Source: Cryptomeria japonica
Lineage: Eukaryota > Streptophyta > Pinopsida > Cupressales > Cupressaceae
NCBI RefSeq assembly: GCF_030272615.1
Contig: NC_081405.1
Span: 475,542,008 to 475,606,007, forward strand
DNA: 64,000 nt
Direction of reading: 5' to 3'
Shown here: positions 22,853-34,413 of the stretch, in pieces
How positions within the stretch are numbered: position 1 is the stretch's first letter
Layout: every line of letters begins with the position of its first letter
Made by a program: the position numbers and the translations under genes
The notes under the pieces: generated by a model
Database searches by the model: none
The model's input: only the letters and a program-made list of their open reading frames with translations
Told to the model about the DNA's origin: nothing

Positions 22853-24258
22853 TGTTGGATACTGATGTTGCTTGGATATGTTTTTGTCATTGATGTCAAC
22901 CTATTCATGTGTTTTGGTGTTGTAGATAATTATTTTGGTGATCCGGTCATTGCAGTGAGTTGATCTGGTCGATTTATTTGTTTGGGATGTTGAATCAACT
23001 AGAGGTATTTCATTCTTTATTGATTTCATGATGCTTTGTGATGATTTGGTTAAGTTCTGGATTCCAATATGGAGACTCATTTTGTGTGTTCAATGTTGTA
23101 GTGTTCTGGTGTTTGATCTATTGTGCTCCGTTATGATCATATCTTGTGTTGCAGATTTGGGAGAGTGTTTGGGATGTTCGTGTGTATCTTCATTTCAAAT
23201 GGTTCATAATTTGGTGCTCCAAAATCTATCTTTCTTATCCTAGTTGTTGTTGTTAAGTGTTCTTGAATGTTAGCCTATTGATCAATGTTAAGTGTTCTTG
23301 AATGTTAGCCTGTTGATCGATGGAGATTTGTATAAGTGGTGTTGGTGCAGCTATTGCGAATGGTTCTAAAGTGATTGTTGGTGTTCCCTAATCATGTCCT
23401 ATTTGTTTTTATGGTCCAAATTGATTATTATGTGAGTTCTTGGCGATCTTCTTGGTTCGGTGATATTCTTCGTGTTATGTGGTACTTTGGTGGTGTAACG
23501 TGTTGCGGTTGATCTTAACAAGATTTCTGGTGGTGGTGCATGTTAGAGGAGTTGATTTAGGTCCATACTATGTTGTCTATGGCATAGTATTGGTCTGGTG
23601 GCTGATTTATGTATCGTGTTATGTAATTTTGTAAATAGGTGCTATTTTCTTGGCCGACCTTGTAGTCAAGGTTGATGATTCGTATAAATGGGTGTAATGT
23701 TCCTATAATTTGGTGTCAATGGTGGAGTCTAGATTATCAAAGAGTGGTGTATGTGTGATCAACTGAATTCATCTTTTGGTGTGCTATGTTGAGGAGAGAT
23801 TGGTGAAGGATAGACATTTGAGATTAACCAAAACTATCATCAAGCATTAGTAGATGCTAACTTTACAGTTCATTCTTTTTGGAATTGTAGTCTGAATCTT
23901 TTTGTAAGGTAGTGAACCTTCCTTGAGGTTTGGAGCCTTGTGGGTCATTGTAATTTGAGTAGTTAGCTCTAAGAAGTGTGTCTGAATGCATGTGCATTCC
24001 CTATTATAATATTTATACATACTATTACAGAGTATCATCTCATTATGGGTAGGTTCCCACCATGGTTTTTTCTTTAGCCAGGTTTTCCACGTCAAAAATA
24101 TTGGTATTATATGTGTTGTTGTTATTATTGTTATCTTTCTTTTTTCTATAATTGATTAGATCTAAGATTGTACTTAATTGGTCTAATCCAATGAAAACTT
24201 ATTGACCCCCCCCTCCCCCCCCCCCTCGCCCTCTCAGTTTTCCTTGTTATTGCCAACA
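22853..24258 (+). repeat. Copia-B 5' LTR (1406 bp)
   Basis: The LTR runs from TGTTGGATACTG to TTGCCAACA. TATAAATG is at 23683-23690, the shared 'catggttttttctttagcc' and 'ttttccacgt' block at 24049-24092, and a very long C-rich tract at 24206-24227 near the end. A near-duplicate phrase ('gttaagtgttcttgaatgttagcct') occurs twice around 23252-23310. Confidence 0.9.
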
Positions 24259-24260
24259 TG

Positions 24261-24272
24261 TGGTATCAGAGG
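24261..24272 (+). other. Primer-binding site of Copia-B
   Basis: TGGTATCAGAGG lies two bases after the 5' LTR and matches 11 of 12 bases of the initiator tRNA-Met site. Confidence 0.85.
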
Positions 24273-24314
24273 TAGATCCTCTGGAAGAAGCTTAACCTCC
24301 TAAGGAGATCTAGG

Positions 24315-26920
24315 ATGGCAACTTATGTGTTTAAGAAGGAGAGTTCTAGATTTGATGGAAATAATTATAGTGTTTGGAAGAACCAAATGGAAGTTCATTT
24401 GAAGTGTCTTGGTGAAGATTATTGGAAGATTACAAAGAATGTCTACAATGTTCCTCCAAATGGACATGTTACTGTTGATGAGATCAAGGAAGCTGAACAT
24501 AACATAAGGGCTAAGGAAGCGTTGGTGAGATCTTTGACTGATTCAAAGATGACTAATGTGATGGGACTTTAGACTGCACATGAGATATGGAGAAATCTAG
24601 AGGTCTTGTAGGAAGGAGATGCATAAGTTAAAGTTGCTAAATTATAGAGTTTGAAAGGAAACTATGAGACATTTAAGATGGGAGAAGATAGAACATAGCT
24701 TCCTTTATGGATAAAGTGAATGAGCTTGTTATGAACATTAGATGTGTCGGTGGAACTCTTGAGGAAGATGAAATTGTTTTTAAGGTATTGAGATCCTTGA
24801 CTTTTTCTTATAAAGCTAAATTTGTTGCTATTGATGAGATCTAGAGTGTCACTACTATGACAAGAGATATGTTGGTAGGTAAGTTAGTTGCATTTGAGTT
24901 GAGTGAATTTGGAGAATCACATGGTAAGTTAGTTGCAACTATGTGATCTGGGAGAGAGTTCATCTAGGGTTTCAAGATATGAAAGAGAGATGAGAGAGAT
25001 GGAAGAACAAGAGAAAGAGTTGGATGAGCTTGAAGCACTTGTTTCTTAGATATTTCCTAAGGGAGCCGGTAAGTATGATGGAAATTTACATTTGAAATGT
25101 TTCTCTTGTAATAAGATAGGACATTTTGCTTCTAGGTGTCCTGAAAGAATGTCTAGGTATGATAAGCATAAATGACATGATAGATACGATAAGCATGATA
25201 AGCCCTGCAATCCCTACCAGAAGTACAAAAATTAGAAGAGACGTTATTATGTTGTTGATGAAGATGTGACAGATGAGGAATCAAAAAATGGGAATTCAGG
25301 AGATGTGTTTGTATTTATTTCTATCAAAGAAGATGATTTGGTACCAATGAATCCTATAAGCTGCATTTTTTAGGAGAAAGCTTTGGCTGCTAAGATTGAA
25401 GAGAAAGATGAATGGGTAATTGACAGTGGTTGTTCATATCATAGGATAGGTGATAAAAGTAAATTTGTGAATATGGAAAGGTATGATGGTAGTAAAATAA
25501 GATTTGGAGATGATAAAGCTTGTGTGATTCATGGTAGAGGTTCTATATCTTTTGATGGTAAGAATAACATTGATGATGTCTTATATGTTGAAGGATTAAA
25601 GTATAATATTCTGAGTGTTGGACATATGGTTGACAAGGGATATGATTTGTAATTCAAGAATGGTAAATGCAAGAATATGAATGCCTCTGGTGTAGAGATT
25701 GCAACAGGGACTAAAACTAAAGGTAATATCTTTCACTTGAATGTCGGTGAGAAAAGTTGTTTGACTGCTCATATAGATGAAAGTTGGTTGTGGCATAGGA
25801 GGATGTGTCATGTTAATTTTGACTGTATGATAAGGATAAGTTCTACTAAATTTGTTAGAGATTTTCCTAAGATTGTGAAGCCCCCTAATCTGGTAAGTAA
25901 AGAATGTTAGTTGGGAAAGTAAACAAGAACATAATTTAAAAGCAAGTTGTATACATCTAATGGATTTTTAGATCTTGTGCATACTAACTTGTATGGTCCT
26001 ACAAGAGTGAGAAGCATGCAGGGTGATAGGTATTTCATGTTGTTGCTTGATGACTACTCTAGAATGATGTGGGTGACTTTTCTAAGGGAGAAATAAGAAG
26101 CATTGGAGAAATTCAAGATATTAAAAGAAAAGGTGGAGACTAAGATAGGGTTGAAGTTGAAGTGTCTGAGATCTGAAAAAGGAGGAGAATTCACATCTGA
26201 TGAGTTTGATACATTTTTGTGAGAGGAATGGAATTAGAAGACAATTATCTGCACCTATAACCCCTTAGCAGAATGGAGTTGTTGAAAGGAAGAACAAAAC
26301 AATCTTGGATGCAACTAGAATGATGTCGATTGAAGGAAATATTGTGCAAACCTTTTGGAAGGAAGTTGTTAGCACTGTTGTTTACACATTCAACTAGGTG
26401 CATATAAAAGGTGATTCTGGTAAGACTCCTTATGAGATATAGTTTGGTCATGTACCTACAGTTAGATATTTCATAGTTTTTGGAAGAAAATGTTATATCA
26501 AAAGAGATGAGGATATAGGAAAGTTTGATACAAAATGTGATGAAGGAATCTTCTTAGAATATTATACTAAGAGTGAGGCCTACCAGTGTTACAATAATAG
26601 GTTGAAGAAGATAGTGGAAAGTGCAAATGTGAAGGTTGATGAATTTTTTGGAAAGCAGATTAGAGCATGCAGATACAAGATTTATGAACATGATATTGTT
26701 TCTAAGCCTGCACAGACTGAGATCCTGAGACAATTAATCCAAACATTGCTGCTACTGGTGAAGAACTTTAAGAACCTGAGAATTAGAATAATCTGAAGAC
26801 TTCGAGGTATGTGAAATTGAATCATTTTATGAATTAGATTATTGGTGATAAGAGCAAGGGTGTGATGACTAGGAGAAGACTTGCTGCTGGAGAGATATGT
26901 CTAATTTCTAAGATTGAACC
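24315..26920 (+). pseudogene. Copia-B gag, protease and integrase (first part of gag-pol)
   Basis: ATG 24315 begins MATYVFKKESSRFDGNNYS, a typical Copia gag start. Domains: gag to about 25070; CCHC knuckle CFSCNKIGHFASRC (25098-25139, intact); protease WVIDSGCSYH with intact DSG (25422-25430); integrase zinc region with WHRRMCH near 25790 and SKEC near 25900; integrase core 25970-26620, in which the usual 'HTDL' Asp is Asn (HTNLYGP) and 'RSDNGGEF' reads RSEKGGEF, while GVVERKN keeps its Glu. Many stops and frameshifts. The frame stops at ISKIEP, where G2 is inserted; RT follows at 42708. Confidence 0.9.
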
Positions 26921-27142
26921 TGTAGTCACATAAATCTGTCCACTTAATTAAATGAATACTTAGTATTTATTTGATTATTTAACCATCAATTAATAATTAA
27001 TTAAATTAATATTTAATTAATTCATCTTAACCCTATTCTCCTATTAATTAAATAAATTATTCAATTTATTTGATTTAATTCACTTAACCAAATTCAGACC
27101 ATTAATTAAATAAATAAATCATATTTATTTAATTAAATCTTC

Positions 27143-27242
27143 TCTCACATTTAAATAAATTAATATTTATTTAAATCCCCCAAAATCCCACCTCTCACAT
27201 TTAAATAAATTAATATTTATTTAAATCCCCCAAAATCCCACC
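27143..27242. repeat. 50-bp tandem repeat with AT hairpins in G2 U3
   Basis: Two direct 50-bp units (27143-27192 and 27193-27242) each contain a perfect inverted repeat with 12-base arms ATTTAAATAAAT / ATTTATTTAAAT around TAAT (27149-27176 and 27199-27226). A third, shorter variant follows from 27243. The same array is in the 3' LTR at 41078-41177. Confidence 0.9.
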
Positions 27243-28366
27243 TCTCACATTTAAATAAATAAATCATTTATTTAAATCACCTTTATCCTCCACCCACTTG
27301 CATTTTCCTACAAATGCAAATTGCACAATTATTTTAAATAAATAATTTATTTAAATCACCTTTATCCTCCACCCACTTGTATTTTCCTACAAAAGCAAGT
27401 TGCACAACTATTTTAAATAAATTATTTATTTAAAATCTTATTTATCCTCACCCACTTGAAACCTTTAATGGTTTCCCTTAAAGTATTCAAACTTGATGGC
27501 TTTAAAGTCTTCAAACTTGATGGCTTCCTTCTATAGTCTTCTTAAGACTTTAATGGTTTTCCTTAAAGTCTTCAAGCCTTTAATGGTTTCCCTCAAAGTC
27601 TTCAAGCATTTTAATGCTTTATCTTCATTTTTCTCATTTAAATAAATTAATATTTATTTGAATATTTATCCAAATGCAACTTACACCATTTAATTGAAAT
27701 AAATGATTTTATTTTAATTGAAAATACCAAAATTTCTCCCACTTGCATTTTCCTACAAAATCCACTTGTATGCCTAAACCCCTTCTAGATTCTTCTAAAC
27801 CCTTCCTAATTAGCCTAATCCATCCCCTAAATATTGTCACATTCCTAAGCAAATTGGAGTCACTTCTCAAAGACTCCAAAGTCTTTGAAAAGCAATTAAT
27901 GCTTTGTGTGTTCAACAAATTAACCCTCAAAGTCTTGGATAACCTTTGAAAGCTTTCAACCTTCAACCACTTAATCCCCAAAAGTCTCCAATAACCATTA
28001 ATGGTTAATTCAACCCTCCCACATGGTTAAAACATTTGTTTTGACTCAACCTCTACCCAACCCAAGGGTCTCATCAAGCCTTTAATGCTTTGACCATGAT
28101 TATCTCTTAATCATTTGCACAAAGGTTTATCCTTGCATTAACTCCTAATCCAGTGGGTAATCCTAATTTAGACTTGACCCTTACCTTCTAGATAACCATG
28201 AGGTCTTCTCAGGCCTTTAATGCCTCCAACCTCTTCTCTCAACCCAATCCTATGTTGACACTTGTCACCATTTTATTGGTGCCAATTGTGCACATGGATC
28301 CCCAACTTTCAAACTTGGCCCTTGATTAAACCATTCAATCTTAACCCTTCATTTCCCCATTTCTTC

Positions 28367-28374
28367 TATAAATA
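28367..28374 (+). promoter_or_regulatory. TATA box of G2 5' LTR
   Basis: TATAAATA stands in a C-rich context (ttcttctataaatagaaccc), a strong plant TATA match. It lies ~420 bases before the LTR end, so transcription would start near 28400. An identical copy is at 42302-42309 in the 3' LTR. Confidence 0.7.
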
Positions 28375-28788
28375 GAACCCTTCTCCTCAAGCAAAGGAGA
28401 AGCATTTTAGAGTATTGTTGTTATACTGGCATTAGCATAGAGCTTTTTCATAGCATCACTATCTACTCTTGCATAGTATTTGCTTATCATATTCAACCAT
28501 CTTGAATCTCCATATGGCATCCATGGCTAGTGCTAAAAGCTGAGAGCTACACTCATTTGGGACTTGGAGAGGAGAGAAACAAGGGAGAAGCATCAAAAGG
28601 CATCATGGAAGCATCTTAGGGAGACTCTTCTCCTTTCTTTTATTTTGTTAAACTTCTTTCATGTTTTTTAAAATCTCTCTTGATATGTTTGGAATGGTTT
28701 TTAGTTCTTTGTTTTGTTTTTATGGTTGAAACTAACTTATTAACATTGAACTTTGTTGTTGCCTTGTCCCCATTTCCATGACATCATT

Positions 28789-28804
28789 TGGTGAACCCGA
28801 CGTG
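28789..28804 (+). other. Primer-binding site of G2
   Basis: TGGTGAACCCGACGTG starts two bases after the 5' LTR. It has the TGG start expected for pairing with a tRNA 3' CCA end. It differs from the initiator-Met site used by the Copia elements here. I do not assign the tRNA. Confidence 0.7.
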
Positions 28805-31495
28805 AATCCAAACACCAAAAAGTTCAACTTTTTTTTTTTTAACCAATAACATGTTTGAATGTTGAAAATGTCACACAGGTTGCGCTTTTGACACTGTTTT
28901 GGTGCATTTGACATTATTTTGGTGCTATTCACCCTGTTTCAGTGCTTTTTCCTTCTCTGTCTTTCCCTTTCTTTTAGTGCGTTTGTGTTAAATAGTGCCT
29001 CTGTTCAAACGCAGACTAGCGCTATTGTAACAAAACGTTGTACAAATCACCTTGTAACCAAAAAAAAATAAAATTAGGCTTGTAGAAGCCCACCAAATAG
29101 GCAGATTTTACTAACTATTTTTCTCTTTTGTGCAGATTTAAATTAGATTAAAAAGTAGATTTATATTTTTTACTAACTTGTTTTTGAAGTTGGTTTTAAA
29201 AATGAATTCACTTTTTATTTGGGTTTAAAATTAACTTCACATTTCAAATTTGGGCTTTTAAAAAAGAATCACACATTTGTTTGGGGCTCTTAAAAAGAAT
29301 TTCATTGTTCCAAGGTAAAAAGAACCACAAACTTATACAAAAACAACTTTATTTTTTTTGCAAGTTAGGAAACAAACTTCGTTTTGGTGCTTAAAATCAA
29401 CAAGGCAAATTTTATTTCTTGCATCAAGATAAAACTCACAATCCACACTTCCATTTTTGGTGCAAATAAAATTCACAATCAACTTGTCTCATTTTCAAAG
29501 CAATTTTACTTCATGCAAACGTGTTTTTCATTAAGTTGACCAGGATTTCAAATTCTAGTTTACTCAAACAATTGCCTTTGAAAATTAAAAAGAACACCAT
29601 GATTGTTGGAGCAACATCTCCAAATAGTTAGATCACATTGCAATGACAGATTAAAAAGAACAAGTGTTTTTCGTGCTTGGCACACTTGTGCAAAGAGTTG
29701 GTCAAGTGGTCCTACTTCTAACACACACTATCCTCTCCCTTGGCTTTCGTGGTCCTAGGTGCAAGAGAAAAGTGTTAGTAACACTCAAAATTTTATCTTT
29801 TTAAGAGAGGCCTGCCAAGAGACACATCACTCTTGGGAACGACCTTGAGCGGTAAATCCTTCGAGCCGCTATAGAAATCAGGTGTGAGCGAAAGCTGTAG
29901 CCTTGGGTATAGCTGTTCCTACAGTGTAACTGGCCGAAAGGACAAATGGGCCCCACCACCAGTTACAAGGCTCTTAAGTGAGTCACTGCAGAATGAACTT
30001 ATGTCCAAAGCCATCGAACATGACTAAACACCTTTAAGTAGTAGCCCACCTGTTCTATTGATTGAGGATATTTGAGGTATAATTTAGTGCAAGAGCATAG
30101 AAGGTTTTGCTCCCAAGATACTCACCATACATATTTCCTTGAGTAGAAACATAGCTTTTTGAAAAGTCACTTGTGGCTTGATAAAAGTGGTGACTCCCCC
30201 ATCATAGGGATCATCTATTTGTTATGCTCGTGCAAGACTTAGTATATCACATCCTTACCTGCCACGGCGGGATTCATAAGGTATGTAGTACCAAAGTCGA
30301 AGAAATATCAAGATGTGGGCTAAATTTATCACAACTGGCCATTTGACCTTAGGGATAAAAAGTGTTTGAAGTGTGTTCGTTTTACAGACCTAGAGCAAAT
30401 TGAGCCGACTTCAGGCTTTGGAAATACACCTTAAAATACATCTAAAGGAAGGGTCAAAAACAAGTCCAAGAATTGGGTTGATCTAGACCCATACTCATTT
30501 GTGCCTTTGAGGCTACAATCTTGTGTTTGTGTGCTTGCTTTGTTTTCTTGTCAAAGAAAAATCAGAAAATCAATCCCAAAAACAAAGTATTCATCCAACA
30601 TCTGTCAACACAACCAAAAATACCAAAAACAAAGTGCAAACAAACAAAGAGTCAAAAATTTATGACCATTCTTCACATCTTGCAAAAGAAGAAGTGTCAT
30701 CAGAGTATCACCTTGAAAAGGAGACCACTAAGCTCAAAGGCTTTAATCAAAAGGAGGAAATTCTTCTATATCAATCGACAAATCTTTGTCTCCCATAGAG
30801 TCTTTCTACATCGCATGCGTCTATACCTTCAAGGTAAAACAAACGAGTTTGATTCAGAATCATTGAACCACAGAGCTTTTATGCAATATAGAGCTCTGAG
30901 TTATCACAAAAATCAAGGAGGAAAGATTAATCCCAATTTCTTCCCAAACATCTGTATCACCTACAACACAGCTCGAGAAGTGCCACCAACGTCTGAAAGG
31001 GAAGAAGAAGAGTTTGTCCCATTTGTGACACAAAGTTTTTATTGAAAGTTGAAAACATTTTCATCCATCATCCCACTCATACATCATCACTTCATCATCA
31101 ATCCATCCCAACTCTCAAAACATTAAGAGGTTCTTGTCCCACGATTCCTTTTTAGATATTGCTTGAAATCAAACACATCACATCACTTTTAGATTGTTTC
31201 TACATCTAGGATAAGCTCATCCTAAGAGACACATCTACGCAGGTTAAAACTAGTTCATGAGTGAATCCTCTCATTACTAGGTAGTCAAAATCTGTAACAC
31301 ATCTCAGATTTCTCTACACCTTATCACATCCAAACTCATCAAAACAAACAAGCAATTCAAAGAAAGAATTTCGGTTACATCTACCTTAGAGTGCTAGAGA
31401 TCTACATACAACACAAATCACCAACCATCGATCTTTCATTTCATCACCAACTCATCATCATCTTCGATCAACTTCAACACAAACTTGCAAACAAA
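28805..31495 (+). other. G2 leader between primer site and gag
   Basis: This long (2.7 kb) leader is typical in size for Tat-type elements. It opens with a T-rich tract (28830-28842). The part up to ~29600 is T-rich with repeated 'ggtgc.ttt' phrases. No domain is recognisable. A 174-codon frame at 30521-31045 is listed separately. Confidence 0.5.
30521..31045 (+). CDS. Possible extra ORF upstream of gag in G2
   Basis: An open frame of 174 codons starts MCLCACFVFLSKKNQKINPK, is Lys/Asn/Gln-rich, and ends with an acidic EREEEEFVPFV segment. It lies in the same frame as gag-pol but is separated from it by stops. Some Tat/Ogre elements carry an extra ORF before gag, and this could be a relic of one. 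No domain is recognisable and the bias may reflect AT-rich leader sequence, so it may be chance. Confidence 0.25.
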   Translation: MCLCACFVFLSKKNQKINPKNKVFIQHLSTQPKIPKTKCKQTKSQKFMTILHILQKKKCHQSITLKRRPLSSKALIKRRKFFYINRQIFVSHRVFLHRMRLYLQGKTNEFDSESLNHRAFMQYRALSYHKNQGGKINPNFFPNICITYNTAREVPPTSEREEEEFVPFVTQSFY

Positions 31496-34276
31496 ATGGC
31501 TCAAACCCGATCGCGATCAAGGCAACGAGAAATAGAAATTGAGGAAGAAGAGGACAACCTCAATGAATTTCAAGAAGCACTTGGAGGAAATGTAAATGAT
31601 GAAAACCCAAGTAGTCCCACTCCTTCAACAATCGAAAGGGTTCAGCATAACCCTCATTTTAACAGATTATTTGATGAAATATTAAGGAGCAATGCGGATG
31701 CTCACTTTTTAAGACTCGCTCAAGAAGGAGCCAAACTCCCCTCAGACTTTGATCTTGCCCAAATAAGACAAGCATCAGAAAGACAAAGTCGCCATGAGGA
31801 GGAAAGAGGTAGAAATCACATCAGATATAACATCCCTCGAGGTAACCCACCACCTCCTCCTCCAAATGAAATGGAGATGTTGCGGCAACAAGTCGAGAAT
31901 CTCGCCCAACAACTTCATAGTGGTGTTAGGACCAATCAATTCTCACTTAACGACATCTGTCCCTATCCGTTTGATAGGAATCTTTATATGCCACCCTTTC
32001 CACGTGGGTTCGAAACACCAAAATTCAAAAAATATAGAGGAAAGGGAGATCCCCGTGATCATGTCCGAGAATTTCATTCCGCTTGTCTCGAAGTTGCTTA
32101 TGAGGACACATACCTAATGCGCCTTTTTCCCCAAAGCTTGGGAGGAACAACCACATCATGGTTTTCCCGACTACCAGGTGGCATAAGAACATTTGAGGAA
32201 CTCATCCAGAAGTTCCTATCTCATTACTCTTATAATATTGAACGCGACATCACCATGGCTGATCTGTGCAACACCAAACAAAAACCAGGTGAATTATTCT
32301 CAGTATTCCTGCAACGATGGCGCCAAATGTCTAGCAGACGTTCTCTTCAGTTACCTGAACGAGAACTAGTGGAAATTTTCATTTCCAACTTAAACGAAGA
32401 AATGGAATTTCACCTGGATGTCAAAGACACAGACTCTTTTAACGATATGATCACCAAGGGTATAAAATGTGAAAGGGCACTCATCAAAAAAGGACTCATC
32501 AAAATCTTTAATGAACCAAAAGATGCTCCTCGCCCGCGCTTCAATAGCGATAAACCGAACTTCTGGAACAAGAATAAGAATATCGTCAATGATGGAGTTG
32601 TGGATGCCAGGACTGTCCAAAATGCACAACCTATGGTTCGGTTTGCAGGACAAAATCCTCCACCTCAAAATAATACACATGGTCCTCCTAATCAAGGTCG
32701 CATCACATCTCAAGATGAACCAAGACCTCGTCCACAAAAACAAAAACGCACTTACACTCCCTTAGGGGAACCCATTGAAACAGTGTTGCGACAACTCCTC
32801 TCTCAAAATTTGGTCACTCTACCTAAGCTATCAAACTATGAGCCTCAAGTCAAACCAGCATGGTGGAAAGATACTGAACACTGTGAGTTCCATCAAGGAA
32901 GAGGACACAAGACAAGTAATTGTCACCGATTGAAAGATCTCATTCAAGATCTTATTGATCGAGGAGAAATTGAGATTGAAGGACATGATCCAAAAATGAC
33001 AAATAATGATCACCCGATGTTCAAGAATCCACTTCCATCACAAGATCAAAGGGGTCCTTCCACTTCCAGGCGAGGCACCGATACCATTGACTATACGCAG
33101 GCTGCGTATAACTACACTGTAAATCACCTATATGATGCCAGTGAACAAATTGCAACTATAACCTTCAAAAATCCCACCTCAAATTGCAATGTTGTTACAC
33201 GTCGCGGCAAAGTTACCATAAAGGCAGCTCCACAGGGCACCACCTCTGTCCCGAAGCAATACAATCTTGTGGAACAATTAGACAAAACCCCTGCACTTAT
33301 ATCCATTTTGGAGCTTTTGCGTCTGTCACCCTCTCATAAAACAATCTTGGATCACGCACTCCAAGAGGCGTCAGTCCCTGCAAACCTAAACACGGACCAA
33401 TTTCAAGCCATGGTTGGAACTCTAAAGTCATCACCTTGTCTCACTTTTTCCGAAAGTGACAACTCTTCCTTCCAACAACCTCATAACGCTTTGCTACACA
33501 TTGAAGGATTTGTCAACCAACACAGGATCAAGCGAGTCTTGATAGATAATGGAGCAGGCCTAAACATTTGTACACTACAGTTGGTCACAGCATTGGGATA
33601 TGCACTAGAATCAGTGGATCCTCGCAAGAAGATCACCATCAAGGCCTATGATGATGCAGAGCGTTCATCCAAAGGAGCTGTGGTACTACCCATCCGAGTG
33701 GGCCCTGTGGTAAAACACATAATTTGTCAGGTTCTGGACCTTCCTCTGCCATATAATCTATTATTAGGGAGACCTTGGATACATGCCATGCAAGCTGTTC
33801 CATCTACCTACCATCAATGTATCAAGTTCCCACATAACGGGGTCGAGATCACAATCCTGGGCGATGCAAATCCCTTTGCATTTTGCCATAATATCAGCCA
33901 TCAACCAGAGATTACCGTTCCTAATAATAGAGAAGCCATTTCCTCCACATCATATATAAATCCCGCCTCTCTTGCCAGTTCAAACACCCCTATGCCCAAG
34001 CAAGAAAAGCTAAAGATGAAAGTAGCAGAGGAAGGTCCTGGAGAATATAACTTGAGTCAGCTCTTTTGTGTGGGACAAATGCCCACTTCTCCTAGAACAC
34101 ATGGTAAACCACAGCAGTTGCTCCAGCAACCACTAATCACGCCAGCATGTGCCTTAACGCCTTTCATCCTTGGAAAGAGTCAAGAGGAAGAAACACAAGA
34201 TGAGGACCTAGCGGACTGGATCTATAAAGATCCCATCACCACTGACAAACCGCAAGTTACACTTCCTACGGAACAA

Positions 34277-34413
34277 TATGGCAAAGGCCTCCTCATTATG
34301 CAAAGAATGGGATATGATGGTCAGAGTGCTTTGGGATACTGCAAACAAGGACGACATGAACCACTGCTGCCAGAGTTCAAGCCCAAAGGTAATACAGGCC
34401 TAGGCTTTGAAAA
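34277..34413 (+). other. G-patch-like segment in G2 polyprotein
   Basis: The block after protease reads YGKGLLIMQRMGYDGQSALG and then goes on through GRHEPLLPEFKPKG to NTGLGF. Spaced glycines with a hydrophobic-Met-Gly-aromatic core are the G-patch signature, an RNA-associated module. G-patch modules after protease are known in betaretroviruses; here the call is by eye. G1 keeps a related stretch, GKGFKFL then KMGYDGKGPLN (about 47410-47470), so the segment is old in the lineage. Confidence 0.6.

Larger units (their letters stand above)
26921..28786 (+). repeat. G2 5' LTR (1866 bp)
   Basis: The U3 is AT-rich and begins with many TTAATTAAAT/ATTTATTTAA units, including a 50-bp tandem repeat at 27143-27242. 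TATAAATA is at 28367-28374. From 28591 to the end the sequence no longer matches the 3' LTR, although the preceding part is almost identical. A 90-codon minus-strand frame at 27709-27981 recurs at 41644-41916 only because the LTR is duplicated. Confidence 0.95.

Noticed and set aside
27709-27981. 90-codon frame with an identical copy at 41644-41916
   Set aside because: The duplication is the G2 LTR itself. The frame lies in U3 upstream of the TATA box and has no recognisable domain.
31391-31495. Upstream start for G2 gag at 31391
   Set aside because: The 35 codons before ATG 31496 look like translated leader, and the next Met is followed by a typical Arg/Ser-rich gag start; the upstream ATG cannot be fully excluded.
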